A stretch of 47,384 bases of DNA from Acidobacteriota bacterium (lineage in GTDB: Bacteria > Acidobacteriota > Terriglobia > Terriglobales > Acidobacteriaceae), in NCBI GenBank assembly GCA_021805025.1, contig JAJZGF010000011.1:1-47384 (forward strand), written 5' to 3'. A program made the translations under genes and the position numbers. The notes under the pieces were generated by a model that was not told where the DNA came from, did not search any database, and saw only the letters and a program-made list of their open reading frames with translations. The first letter of the stretch is position 1. Every line of letters begins with the position of its first letter. Shown in pieces: positions 8,990 to 17,656 of the stretch.

Positions 8990-11329
8990 TTGGGTGCCAC
9001 CCCCGATCAACCCTACGAGAGACGCGGCCTGGGCCGCACGCACCGGCTTGAGACGGTGCAGGCTCCGCGCGGCGGCAAGTGGAAGGTAACCGGGCGGGTC
9101 GCGTTTGCGACGCTGCTGCTGCTCTCGATCATCACCGGCTCTCTTTCAGGGCTGATGCTGGTCTACTCCGTAAATCTGCCGCAGATCAACGACCTGGAAC
9201 GCTATCGTCCTTCGACCACCACCGATCTCTACGACCGCAAGGGCCGGGTTATCGGCTCGTTCGCGCTGGAGCGCCGCGTGGTGGTGAACTATGACGACTT
9301 TGCGCCCATTCTGCGCGAGGCAGTGATCTCGATTGAGGACAAGAATTTTGAGTCGCACTGGGGGATCAACGTGCTGCGCATCGCAGGCGCCCTGATTCAC
9401 GATCTGCGCGGCCACAGCCATGTGCAGGGCGCGTCCACGCTGACGATGCAACTGGCGCGGAACCTGTTTCTCTCCGACGAGCGCACGGTGGCGCGCAAGG
9501 TGCAGGAGGCGTTTCTGGCGATTCAGATTGAGCGGGCGTTTACCAAGCAGCAGATTTTTACACTGTATGGGAACCAGATTTATCTGGGCAGTGGGATGTA
9601 TGGATTTGAAGCCGCGGCGGAGTTTTATTTTTCAAAGCATGCCAAGGATGTGAACCTGACTGAAGCGGCACTCCTGGCGGGGCTGCCGAAGGGTCCGGTG
9701 GGCTACTCGCCGCTGCTGAATCCGGAAAAGTGTCTGCGGCGTCGCAACCTGGTGCTGAGCGAGATGGAGTCGGACGGCGTGATTACGCACCAGCAGGCGG
9801 AGCAGGCGCGGCAGACCCCGTTGGGGCTGCACCTCTCGCAGCCCGATCAATCCGTTGCGCCGTGGTTTCAGGAAGAGGTGCGGCGCGAACTGGAGAAGCG
9901 TTTTGGTGCCGAGGAGGTTCACGAGGCCGGGCTGCGAGTGGAGACCACGCTCGATCTGGATCTGCAGAAGACGGCCAACCGCGCGGTTCTGGACGGGCTG
10001 GCAGCCTATGAGCGGCGGCATGGCTGGAAGGGCAACCTTGACAACGTTCTGAGCACGGGGGCGACGCTGGGCGACTACCGGCATCCCGACTGGGCGACGA
10101 TGAGCCATCCCGGTGACTACGTTCATGCGCTGGTGACGCGGGTGTTACCGCTGGAGATTGTGGCGCGCGTGGGGGACGAGCAGATTGTGTTGCTGCCGGC
10201 GGACTGGGCGTGGACCGGGCAGCGCTACGGGGATGCGCTGGTGAAGCCGGGCGACGTGATCTATGTGCATCTGTCGGATGCGATGGAAGGCAGCTCGCGC
10301 CGTGCCACACTGGAGCAGGACTCTGGCGCGCAGGGCGCGCTGATGGCCATGGACAACACGACCGGCGACGTACTGGCGATGGTGGGCGGACGGGACTTTG
10401 CGCTTTCGCAGTTCAACCGGGCGACGCAGGCCGAGCGTCAGGTGGGGTCGAGCTTCAAGCCTTATGTATACGCGGCGGCGATGGAAGATGGCGCCAAGCC
10501 GACGGACATTATTGTGGATGCACCGGTGAACTTTGCGGGTTACGCGCCGCACAATTATGAGAACGACTTCAAGGGGGCGATGACCCTGCTGAATGCCTTT
10601 GCCGAATCGCGCAATGTTCCGGCGGTGAAGCTGGCGGCACGCGTGGGGATTCACAAGGTGATTGACGTGGCGCATCGGTTTGGCGTGACGTCGGACATTC
10701 CGCCGTATCTGCCCATCGCACTGGGCGCGGCCAGCATCACGCTGGATGAGCAGATGGACTCGTACTCGGTGTTTCCCAACGACGGAATCCGGGTGACGCC
10801 GCGGCTGGTTCGCAAGGTGGAGAACTATGACGGGATCACTCTGTGGCAGGACCGGCCGGCGATTGACGAGGTCATCAGCCAGGAGACGGCGCGCTCGATG
10901 ATGACGCTGCTTCGCGCGGTGACGGCGCATGGAACGGGCGCAGCGGTGGCGCAGTTAAATCATCCGCTGGGCGGCAAGACGGGAACGACGAGCGACTTTA
11001 CGGATGCCTGGTTCCTGGGCTTTTCCCCGTCGGTGACCTGCGGCGTGTGGGTGGGCTTTGACAACGAGCAGTCACTGGGCGAAAAGGAGACAGGCGCCCG
11101 GGCAGCATTGCCGATCTGGATAACGTTTATGAAAGCGGTGATTGCGGGCGCGCCGGATGAGCAGTTTCCGGGGGATGAGGCGGAGAATTTGACGGCGGAT
11201 AGGAGCGGGCCTGGGCTTGCGGCGGATAAGACGCGACCGGCTGATTCCGCGGCTGCGAGCGGGCGCGCCGGCCCGGTCAGCGCGGCGAAACCAGGCGGAA
11301 GTACCGCTGCGCGTGTGCAACATCCCTGA
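8990..11329 (+). CDS. Class A penicillin-binding protein (PBP1A family)
   Basis: Bifunctional peptidoglycan synthase of 779 residues: a membrane anchor (about 37-60), a GT51 glycosyltransferase with catalytic Glu116 in EDKNFESHWG and the QGASTLTMQLARN motif (147-158), a linker domain, and a transpeptidase with Ser487-x-x-Lys490 (SSFK), SRN at 540-542 and KTGTT at 663-667. All catalytic residues are present. It polymerises glycan strands and cross-links stem peptides on the outer face of the inner membrane. The start is the TTG at 8990, the only plausible start after an in-frame stop at 8939, with GAGG upstream. The Pro/Ala/Gly-rich tail runs 53 bases into the 3' end of the convergent ribF gene. 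Confidence 0.94.
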   Translation: MGATPDQPYERRGLGRTHRLETVQAPRGGKWKVTGRVAFATLLLLSIITGSLSGLMLVYSVNLPQINDLERYRPSTTTDLYDRKGRVIGSFALERRVVVNYDDFAPILREAVISIEDKNFESHWGINVLRIAGALIHDLRGHSHVQGASTLTMQLARNLFLSDERTVARKVQEAFLAIQIERAFTKQQIFTLYGNQIYLGSGMYGFEAAAEFYFSKHAKDVNLTEAALLAGLPKGPVGYSPLLNPEKCLRRRNLVLSEMESDGVITHQQAEQARQTPLGLHLSQPDQSVAPWFQEEVRRELEKRFGAEEVHEAGLRVETTLDLDLQKTANRAVLDGLAAYERRHGWKGNLDNVLSTGATLGDYRHPDWATMSHPGDYVHALVTRVLPLEIVARVGDEQIVLLPADWAWTGQRYGDALVKPGDVIYVHLSDAMEGSSRRATLEQDSGAQGALMAMDNTTGDVLAMVGGRDFALSQFNRATQAERQVGSSFKPYVYAAAMEDGAKPTDIIVDAPVNFAGYAPHNYENDFKGAMTLLNAFAESRNVPAVKLAARVGIHKVIDVAHRFGVTSDIPPYLPIALGAASITLDEQMDSYSVFPNDGIRVTPRLVRKVENYDGITLWQDRPAIDEVISQETARSMMTLLRAVTAHGTGAAVAQLNHPLGGKTGTTSDFTDAWFLGFSPSVTCGVWVGFDNEQSLGEKETGARAALPIWITFMKAVIAGAPDEQFPGDEAENLTADRSGPGLAADKTRPADSAAASGRAGPVSAAKPGGSTAARVQHP

Positions 11330-12239
11330 AGATCTGTGCCTTGAGGGCCTCAGGTGAGGGCCAGGCAACCTCCGGGCGAAGGCGAAAAAGAAACTCAATC
11401 TCAATCGGCGTTTGTGCGTCCAGGTCAACCGGCTCGAAGTCGAGGATGTGCGTCTCGACGCTGAAGCCGGCACCGGCGAAGGTGGGACGGTTTCCAACGT
11501 TGGTGACAGCCTGAAATCGACGGTTGCCTACGGTGAGCCGCGTAACGTAAACGCCGAGGGCGGGGAGCAGACCTTCGTAAGGTGCAAGGTTGACGGTGGG
11601 AACCAACAGCCGCGTGCCGACGCCGCGGTCGCGCACGGGAGTGGATCGTACGGCAAAGGGGCGGCCCAGCATCCAGCGGGCGCGTTTCATATCGCCGGCT
11701 TGAAGGAGCGCGCGGACGGCGGAGCTGGATACCTCAAGCCCGTGGACGTGGAGCGCCGGATGCACCTGCAACCGGAAGCCGAACTCCAAGCCGAAGCCGG
11801 CCAACTCGGCGACGCCGGCCTCGGCACGGTGCCCGAAGCGGAAGTTGCTGCCCTCATGCAGGCCGCGCACTCCGAGCGCGTCGATGAGGATGCGGCGCAC
11901 GAAGTCCCGCGCGGGAAGGCCGGCCAGTGCGGCATCGAAAGGGAGCACCAGCACGGCGTCGATGCCGGTTGCGGCGAGGAGACGCAGGCGCTCGGGCATG
12001 GGAGTGAGCAGGCGTGGAGCGGCGGCGGGGTGCAGGAACTGGTCCGGGTGCGGATCGAAGGTGATGGCGATACTGCGGCCGTGGAGGCTCTGCGCCTCGG
12101 CGATGGCGGCGGCGAGGATCTGCCGGTGGCCGCAGTGGATGCCGTCGAAGTTGCCGATGGCGGCAGCGGTGGGACCGAAGCCGGGCGGGAGCTGGGCCAG
12201 GGAGCGGTAGACGGTCATGTGGCCGTTGGGGTCATTCAT
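11277..12239 (-). CDS. ribF: Bifunctional riboflavin kinase / FAD synthetase
   Basis: Makes FMN and then FAD from riboflavin and ATP in the cytoplasm. The N-terminal adenylyltransferase half has GNFDGIHCGHR (29-39) and FDPHP near 61-65. The C-terminal kinase half has VPTVNL, equivalent to the usual PTAN with Thr and Asn kept, then LPALGVYV and VTNVGNRPTF. Length (320) is normal. It is the last gene of the leftward string ygfZ - DUF1844 - hydrolase - ribF. The ATG at 12239 sits in the first unit of a 14-base tandem repeat and lacks a clear ribosome binding site; ATG 12218 is an alternative. Its last 53 bases overlap the end of the PBP gene. Confidence 0.93.
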   Translation of the reverse strand: MNDPNGHMTVYRSLAQLPPGFGPTAAAIGNFDGIHCGHRQILAAAIAEAQSLHGRSIAITFDPHPDQFLHPAAAPRLLTPMPERLRLLAATGIDAVLVLPFDAALAGLPARDFVRRILIDALGVRGLHEGSNFRFGHRAEAGVAELAGFGLEFGFRLQVHPALHVHGLEVSSSAVRALLQAGDMKRARWMLGRPFAVRSTPVRDRGVGTRLLVPTVNLAPYEGLLPALGVYVTRLTVGNRRFQAVTNVGNRPTFAGAGFSVETHILDFEPVDLDAQTPIEIEFLFRLRPEVAWPSPEALKAQIFRDVAHAQRYFRLVSPR

Positions 12240-12292
12240 AAGGTCACGGGCATAAGGTCACGCGCATAGAGTCAGGGGCACAGGGTCACGGG
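12237..12292. repeat. Four-copy 14-bp tandem repeat across the ribF start
   Basis: Four consecutive 14-base units: CATAAGGTCACGGG (12237-12250), CATAAGGTCACGCG (12251-12264), CATAGAGTCAGGGG (12265-12278) and CACAGGGTCACGGG (12279-12292). On the coding strand, units 1-3 each end in ATG and unit 4 in GTG. The stop codon of the upstream hydrolase gene lies in unit 3 and the ribF start in unit 1. Because 14 is not a multiple of three, the extra ATGs are out of frame with ribF. Confidence 0.9.
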
Positions 12293-13069
12293 GAAGGTGA
12301 GTCCGTCATAGGCCAGCGCCATGCCTTCAGGCAGCGCGCGGTTGGTTTCTGCGTGGGGCAGCTCGTGGGCGATGTGAGTAAACCAGGTCCGGCGGGCGCC
12401 GATGCGGCGCGCCCAGCCTACGGCCTGTTCGATTGTGGCGTGGCTAGGATGCGGCTTGTGGCGCAGGGCGGAGAGGATGACGCAATCGAGCCCTTCAAGA
12501 AGGGCGAAGCTCGCCTCGGGAATCTCGCTGACGTCGGTGAGATAAGCGACGCGGCCAAAGCGGAAGCCGTCGATATCGAGCGCGCCGTGCTTGACGGGGA
12601 CGCGGATGAAGTTGACGCCCTGCACGCTGACCTCCGCGGGAAGCGGCATGATCTGGACGCGGGCGCGGTTGGGGTAAGTGGCGCTGGGCGAAAACGTGTA
12701 GTCGTAAATGCGGGTGAGGACAGCCGCGGTTGCCTGCGAGGCGTAGAGAGGGATGCTGCCGCCTTCGCGGGCGACGGCAAAGCTGAGCGGGCGCAGGTCG
12801 TCGAGGCCGAGGATGTGATCGGCATGGCTATGGGTGTAAAGGACGGCATCGACCCGCTGCAGGCCGTTGCGCAGCGCCTGCTCGCGGAAGTCCGGACCGG
12901 TGTCAATGACGATAACGCGCTCGCGGCCGCTCTGCTGCCAGCGGAGAAGGATGGAGGGTCTGAGACGTCGGTCGTGGGGGTCATCGGAAGTGCAGACGGC
13001 GCAGGTGCAACCGAGCGTCGGCACGCCCATCGAGGTTCCGGTTCCCAGAAAGGTGAGCTGGCCTTGCAT
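12272..13069 (-). CDS. Metallo-beta-lactamase-fold hydrolase, PhnP-like
   Basis: A 265-residue cytoplasmic metal-dependent hydrolase. The signature is THSHADH with ligands His80, His82, Asp84 and His85. It is preceded by the FLGTGTSMGVPTLGCTCAVC start typical of PhnP-like phosphodiesterases, whose cysteines can bind a structural zinc. Later HGALDIDGF, YLTDVSE and THIAHELPH supply the remaining ligands. PhnP cleaves cyclic ribosyl phosphates in phosphonate use, but no phn gene is present, so the substrate is open; annotation by family only. It follows the DUF1844 stop by three bases and ends in the tandem repeat before ribF, indicating co-transcription. Confidence 0.88.
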   Translation of the reverse strand: MQGQLTFLGTGTSMGVPTLGCTCAVCTSDDPHDRRLRPSILLRWQQSGRERVIVIDTGPDFREQALRNGLQRVDAVLYTHSHADHILGLDDLRPLSFAVAREGGSIPLYASQATAAVLTRIYDYTFSPSATYPNRARVQIMPLPAEVSVQGVNFIRVPVKHGALDIDGFRFGRVAYLTDVSEIPEASFALLEGLDCVILSALRHKPHPSHATIEQAVGWARRIGARRTWFTHIAHELPHAETNRALPEGMALAYDGLTFPVTLCP

Positions 13070-13072
13070 GTG

Positions 13073-13651
13073 TTAGCGCTTGCCGGGCGGTGGCGGCGCC
13101 TGTACCCCCTGCAGCGAAATCATGTTGGTGAGTTCGAGAAAGGCCATGCGGACGTCAAAGAGGACGGTCTGGAGCATGCCGTCCTCGGCATCGGTGAGGT
13201 TGCCCCTGGTCTTGTCGGCGAGGACGCCGATCAGGTCGATGGTCTGACGTGCGCCGAGGATGTCGACGCGGGGACGCTGGCCCTCCTGCGTGCCTGCGCC
13301 CATCTGGATCATGGCAGAGAGATAGAGCTGCTGTACGAGGCTTTCAAAACCGACCGGAGGCAACGCGCCCATGGTGGGGTTCTGCGCGCGGACGAGGTCC
13401 TCAATCCGCTGCGCGGAGGCATCATAGGCCGACTTCTGCTGGAGGCTCTCTTCCGCGGTGGGCGCGGGAGGCATTTCGGGCGGCTCGGGTTCAACCGCGG
13501 CGTGCGTCTCGGGCTTGCTCTCCGAGACAACGAGACGGGGGCCCGCGCCGGGCTCAGCAGGTTCGGCGGGAGCGGCGGGGGTTTGGGTCATTTCGTCTTC
13601 CGCTTTGGCTTTGCGGCGGTCGATCACTTCAAACTTTGGCGTGTCGCTCAT
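13073..13651 (-). CDS. DUF1844 protein
   Basis: A 192-residue protein of unknown function. The N-terminal third is low-complexity Pro/Ala/Glu (about 20-80). The C-terminal 100 residues match the DUF1844 pattern: FESLVQQLYLSAMIQMG, then ARQTIDLIGVLADKTRGNLTDAED...LLFDVRMAFLEL-like text. This family recurs in Acidobacteriota and Deltaproteobacteria next to housekeeping genes. I start at 13651 (MSDTPKFEVIDRRK); a start at 13672 would add seven residues. Neither has a clear ribosome binding site. It is the second gene of the leftward string, with 39 bases after ygfZ and three before the hydrolase. Confidence 0.85.
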   Translation of the reverse strand: MSDTPKFEVIDRRKAKAEDEMTQTPAAPAEPAEPGAGPRLVVSESKPETHAAVEPEPPEMPPAPTAEESLQQKSAYDASAQRIEDLVRAQNPTMGALPPVGFESLVQQLYLSAMIQMGAGTQEGQRPRVDILGARQTIDLIGVLADKTRGNLTDAEDGMLQTVLFDVRMAFLELTNMISLQGVQAPPPPGKR

Positions 13652-13690
13652 AATCTTGTGGATTCCATTCAACTGATTCGGATAAACGGG

Positions 13691-14800
13691 TCAAAGGGTT
13701 GGCGGAGCGGCCAGAATGCCGGCGGTTCCGGCGGCGGCCGGGGCCGTGTATGCAAGCGATTCGTTGCTGACTTCCGCTTCGCTGCCGAGCATGGCGAGCG
13801 CGAAGATGCGGCTGCTGCCGGGGAGTTTGAGTTCGGCTGCGCTGGTGATGTGACCGGCGGGCTTTCCTGCCTGAGTGAGTTCAGTGCCTGCGGCGGGCAC
13901 CGGTCCCTTGATCTCGAGCGCCCGCAGGTGGCGGTGAACGTTGCCACGGGAGCGGATGCGCTCAACGATTTCCTGGCCGAGGTAACAGCCTTTGCTGAAG
14001 TGGATTGCGCGCATCTGGGATGTTTCCTGGGGCAGATCGCGCTCGACGATATCAATGCCGAAGGTGGGTATGGCTTCGGCGATGCGGAAGGACTCGAGCG
14101 CGGCCCAGCCCGCTGGAGCGGCACCGACGGTGCGGAGGGTGCGCCAGAGGCGGTTGAGACCGGCCACGGGCGTCCAGATCTCGTAGTGTTCGCCGAGAAC
14201 GCCATAGTTGCGCAGGATGCGAAGGTCGAGTCCATTCCACTCGACGCGAGTGGCGGTCATGGGCACGGGCAGCGTGGGCAGGCCCATGCGGGCCAGCACC
14301 TGCGAGGCGCGCGGGCCGGTGAGGCCGAGGACCGTCTCTTCCGCGCCCGGCTCCTGGCCGAGCGGGACCAGCTCCACGTCGTCCATGATGATGAAGCGGT
14401 CGAGGTGGGTGAAGAGGCGCTCGTACTGATCGGCGGCGAGGACAAGTTCAAGGGAATCACCTTCCCGCCATACGGTGAGGTCGCCCTGGATGCGACCCTG
14501 GGCGTTGAGCACGAGATTCCACGCGCCGGCGTTAGGGGCCAGGTCGCGCACCATATTGGTGACCATGCCGCTGAGCCAGCGCGAGCGATCCTCTCCGCGC
14601 ACGGCGACACGGCGCAGCCAGCCGAGGTCATGGACGGCGGCGTTGCGCGCCAGTGCCTCTGTTTCCGCCTCCGGGGCGTCCAACACCCGTGGAGAGACCA
14701 CGGCGCGATATTCTGCCAGAAGAGGATTCTTGCCGGCCGCGATAAGGTGCGCCGCCAGCGGAGTGGGTTGTAGAGTTGCCGCGACTGCCAGTTCGGTCAT
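13691..14800 (-). CDS. ygfZ: Folate-binding protein YgfZ (iron-sulfur cluster repair/assembly)
   Basis: A 369-residue GcvT-fold tetrahydrofolate-binding protein thought to help make or maintain certain Fe-S enzymes. The diagnostic motif K-G-C-Y-x-G-Q-E is at 270-277 (Cys272), followed by RIRSRGNVHRHLRAL. The N-terminal GcvT-like region contains GEDRSRWLSGMVTNMV and QGRIQGDLTV. Length is slightly above the E. coli protein. It is the first gene of the string running to ribF. The ATG at 14800 has only weak upstream pairing potential, and the 130 bases between it and the divergent metalloprotease gene should contain both promoters. Confidence 0.92.
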   Translation of the reverse strand: MTELAVAATLQPTPLAAHLIAAGKNPLLAEYRAVVSPRVLDAPEAETEALARNAAVHDLGWLRRVAVRGEDRSRWLSGMVTNMVRDLAPNAGAWNLVLNAQGRIQGDLTVWREGDSLELVLAADQYERLFTHLDRFIIMDDVELVPLGQEPGAEETVLGLTGPRASQVLARMGLPTLPVPMTATRVEWNGLDLRILRNYGVLGEHYEIWTPVAGLNRLWRTLRTVGAAPAGWAALESFRIAEAIPTFGIDIVERDLPQETSQMRAIHFSKGCYLGQEIVERIRSRGNVHRHLRALEIKGPVPAAGTELTQAGKPAGHITSAAELKLPGSSRIFALAMLGSEAEVSNESLAYTAPAAAGTAGILAAPPTL

Positions 14801-14930
14801 AAGTCAACACATCCGCGGCTCAACGGGCGGTTCTGCTGTTCCTGACGCCCGCCGCGCCGCATCCTGATTATAGCCTTGGACGCAGACACAGAAACCGGCC
14901 CGCGGCAACCCGGCGCGGCGAGGAGAAGGA

Positions 14931-16625
14931 ATGAAACGGATGCCCGGTTGGAAGGCAACATTGCAGCGCATGTTGCATGTAAGTGTGATTGTGTGGCTTG
15001 GGCTAAGTGTACCCGCCGCGGTGAGTGCCCAGGAGCCCGCTGTGCCGGGGAGCCAGACGCAAGCCGAGGGGCAGCAGCCGGCCGGACAGGGCAATAAACC
15101 GGCGGCCGGCGCGCAAGCGAAGCCCGGCGGCAAGGCCGAGCCGGGAGCGGCCACGCAAATCACGCCGGAGCAGGCGCAAAAACTGTTCGGTCTGGTGGAT
15201 CAGTTGCTGAAGTTTTCGTCGGATGAGACGGGGCTGCCGATCCGGCACGACGTGAAGCGCCAACTGACGACGCGGGCAGCGGTGGAAAGCTACCTGGAGG
15301 AGAAGTTCAACGAGGACCAGGATGCGAAGCGAATGGAGCGCAGCGAGATTGTGCTCAAGAAGTTTGGGCTGCTGGACCGGGATTTTGATCTGAGGCCGTT
15401 TCTGGTGGCGCTCTTGAAGGAGCAGATCGAGGCCTACTATGACGCAAAGACCAAGACGGTGAATCTGCTGGACTGGATTACTCCCGACGACCAGAAGCCT
15501 GTGCTGGCGCATGAGCTGACGCACGCTCTGCAGGACCAGCACGTGGATCTGGAGACATGGAGCGAGCAGACGCCGGAGGATGTGTCTGTGAATTCAGCGG
15601 GCGACACCGAGCACCTGGCCAAGGACGAACTGGACAGCGCGCGCGAGGCAGTGACGGAGGGCCAGGCTACGGCGGTGATGATGGACAACGTCCTGAAGCC
15701 GATGGGGCATAGCCTGCTGAAGGACCCGGAAGTGGTGGAGATGATCAAGCAGCAGATGACGGGCACAACGGACTCCCCGGTGATGGCGCGTGCGCCGCTG
15801 CTGCTTTCCGAGTCCCTGCTGTTTCCGTATCGGGACGGGCTGAGCTTTGAGCAGGATGTGTGGATGGATATGGGGCAGACCGCGGCGTTTGCCGGAGCGC
15901 TGGACCGGCCGCCGGCCTCGACATGGGAGGTGATGAATCCCCGCGAATATGAGAAGGGACATCTGGCGCGGATTCCTTTGCTGCCAAACATTCATCCGCT
16001 GGTGGATGCGCTGTATCAGCCCTATGACATTGGGCAGGTGGGACAGCTTGACCTGCGCATTCTGGCGAAGATTTACGGCGGCGAACAGGCCTCGCGTGAT
16101 CTGACGTCGGCCTGGGATGGCGGCCTGTACTGGGCGGGACAAGCGCGCGCCGCGACCGCGGCGGAGAAGGCGCACACGAAGTCGGTTGCGCTGCTGTATC
16201 TGTCGGCATGGAAGAGTCCGGCGTCGGCGCAGCAGTTTACCGCGATGTATGCCTCGGCGCTGGGGCGGCAGTTCTCCGGGTTGAGGGTGGACCGGGAGGC
16301 GGCGCGTTCCGCGCCTGCGACGGAGGGCGAAACGGAGCAAGTGTACTCGACCGATGAGGGGCCGGTGGTTCTGACGACGCGCGGCAGGCTGGTGTTTGTA
16401 GCAGAGAGCTTTGACCTTGCGCTGGCGCGGAAGCTGGCGGCGCTGCTGATGGACGCCCAGGGAAGCGGCGCGATGCAACTGGCGCAGGCGGGGAGGCGCA
16501 CGAGACCGGGGAGCGATGCGGATGCCGGGTTGCACGAGACGCTGACGGGAAGCATGGTGCAGTTTCTGTCAGGCTGCGGCGTAATGAAAGCTGCGGTGGA
16601 GCCTACGGTGCGGCTGGCAAAGTAA
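14931..16625 (+). CDS. Secreted HExxH metalloprotease-like protein
   Basis: A 564-residue protein with a signal peptide (about 12-33, ending AVSAQ) and a Pro/Ala/Gly-rich linker (35-77). A zinc-protease-like core has His194-Glu195-x-x-His198 in HELTHALQDQH. Glu243 in TEGQAT, 45 residues later, is a likely third ligand, as in gluzincins. No close named family is evident to me; proteins with this HELTHALQDQ and EGxA pairing are seen in several environmental phyla. The rest is helical. AGGAGAAGGA sits directly before ATG 14931. The gene ends three bases before the convergent egtD stop, so little room exists for terminators. Confidence 0.75.
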   Translation: MKRMPGWKATLQRMLHVSVIVWLGLSVPAAVSAQEPAVPGSQTQAEGQQPAGQGNKPAAGAQAKPGGKAEPGAATQITPEQAQKLFGLVDQLLKFSSDETGLPIRHDVKRQLTTRAAVESYLEEKFNEDQDAKRMERSEIVLKKFGLLDRDFDLRPFLVALLKEQIEAYYDAKTKTVNLLDWITPDDQKPVLAHELTHALQDQHVDLETWSEQTPEDVSVNSAGDTEHLAKDELDSAREAVTEGQATAVMMDNVLKPMGHSLLKDPEVVEMIKQQMTGTTDSPVMARAPLLLSESLLFPYRDGLSFEQDVWMDMGQTAAFAGALDRPPASTWEVMNPREYEKGHLARIPLLPNIHPLVDALYQPYDIGQVGQLDLRILAKIYGGEQASRDLTSAWDGGLYWAGQARAATAAEKAHTKSVALLYLSAWKSPASAQQFTAMYASALGRQFSGLRVDREAARSAPATEGETEQVYSTDEGPVVLTTRGRLVFVAESFDLALARKLAALLMDAQGSGAMQLAQAGRRTRPGSDADAGLHETLTGSMVQFLSGCGVMKAAVEPTVRLAK

Positions 16626-16628
16626 CGA

Positions 16629-17609
16629 TCAGACAGCGCGACCCAATAGGACGGTGAAGGTGGCTGCGGAGTCTGTCCACGCTGCGGCCATGCAGAAGCC
16701 GGCGTGCGCAAGCAGCGATTCCGCCTGTCCGGGACGGTATTTGTAGCTGTTCTCTGTGTGGATTCGCTCACCCGCGGTGAACTCAAGGCGCTGGTCGACC
16801 GCGCGCAGATGGACGGTCTGCGGGTCGAGGCTTTCCAGGTGCATCTCAATGCGCGAGGCGGCCTGGTTCCAGAGCGCGCGGTGGGCGAAGGCCTGGGGTC
16901 GGAAGTCTGCGCCGAGTTCGCGGTTGAGGCGCACGAGAATATTGCGATTGAAGGCCGCGGTGACGCCTGCCGCGTCGTCATAGGCGGCGAGCAGCGCGGA
17001 TGCTTCCTTGACCATGTCGATGCCGAGCAACAGAGTGTCGCCGGGGGCCAGTGCGCCGCGCACTTTGGCAAGCAGACGGGCTGCGTCGTCGGGCTCAAAG
17101 TTGCCGATGCTGGAACCAATGTAGAGCACCAGGCGTCGCTCGCCCGGCGAGGCCGGGTCCAGCTCCAGCCTCGCGGTGTAATCCTCGGTATGAGGCGCAA
17201 CGGTGACCCCGGCCATCTCCCCCTCAATGCGTTGCTGCGCGACGGCGAGGGCACTGGCTGAGACATCCACAGGCTCGTAGATCACCGCGCCTTGCAGGTG
17301 GACTGCCGCGGCCAGCAGCAGGCGGGTTTTGTCTGCCGAGCCCGCGCCGATCTCGGCAATGCGCAGCGGCTGGCCGGCTGCGGCGAGAGCGACAATCTGC
17401 CCGGCGTGCGCGGTGAGAATCGCGCGCTCCGTGCGGGTAAGGTAATACTCGGGCAACCGCGTGATCTGCTCGAAGAGCCGGGAGCCGGCTTCGTCATAAA
17501 AGAGCCACGGCGGCAGACGCCGGGGACGTGCGGAGAGCCCCTCTTGCGCCGCACGGGCCACTTGATCCGCGATGCGCTCTTCGGCCGTGGAGAAGATTGT
17601 GGTGGTCAT
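16629..17609 (-). CDS. egtD: L-histidine N(alpha)-methyltransferase
   Basis: First step of ergothioneine synthesis: SAM-dependent trimethylation of histidine to hercynine. The 326-residue protein matches EgtD in length. It carries the family start LPPWLFYDEAGSRLFEQITRLPEYYLTRTE (33-61, key Tyr38, Glu40 and Tyr55-56), the SAM loop AEIGAGSADKT (85-95), and IGSSIGNF and YKYRPG further on. The ATG at 17609 gives MTTTIFSTAEER; reading further up runs through unrelated sequence. It follows egtB by 47 bases on the same strand, so the two are one operon. Confidence 0.94.
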   Translation of the reverse strand: MTTTIFSTAEERIADQVARAAQEGLSARPRRLPPWLFYDEAGSRLFEQITRLPEYYLTRTERAILTAHAGQIVALAAAGQPLRIAEIGAGSADKTRLLLAAAVHLQGAVIYEPVDVSASALAVAQQRIEGEMAGVTVAPHTEDYTARLELDPASPGERRLVLYIGSSIGNFEPDDAARLLAKVRGALAPGDTLLLGIDMVKEASALLAAYDDAAGVTAAFNRNILVRLNRELGADFRPQAFAHRALWNQAASRIEMHLESLDPQTVHLRAVDQRLEFTAGERIHTENSYKYRPGQAESLLAHAGFCMAAAWTDSAATFTVLLGRAV

Positions 17610-17656
17610 GGCTGCTTTCCAAGGCGCAATGGGGGACGCCGAGACATGGTTAGCGG

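Noticed and set aside
12240..12300. FMN riboswitch ahead of ribF
   Set aside because: Only a 14-bp tandem repeat is there; ribF is internal to a gene string and no RFN-like conserved segments are visible.
12353..14773. 806-codon open frame on the + strand
   Set aside because: It lies opposite four recognisable genes (hydrolase, DUF1844, ygfZ). It is an antisense frame kept open by GC-rich codon use, and its translation is low-complexity with no family match.
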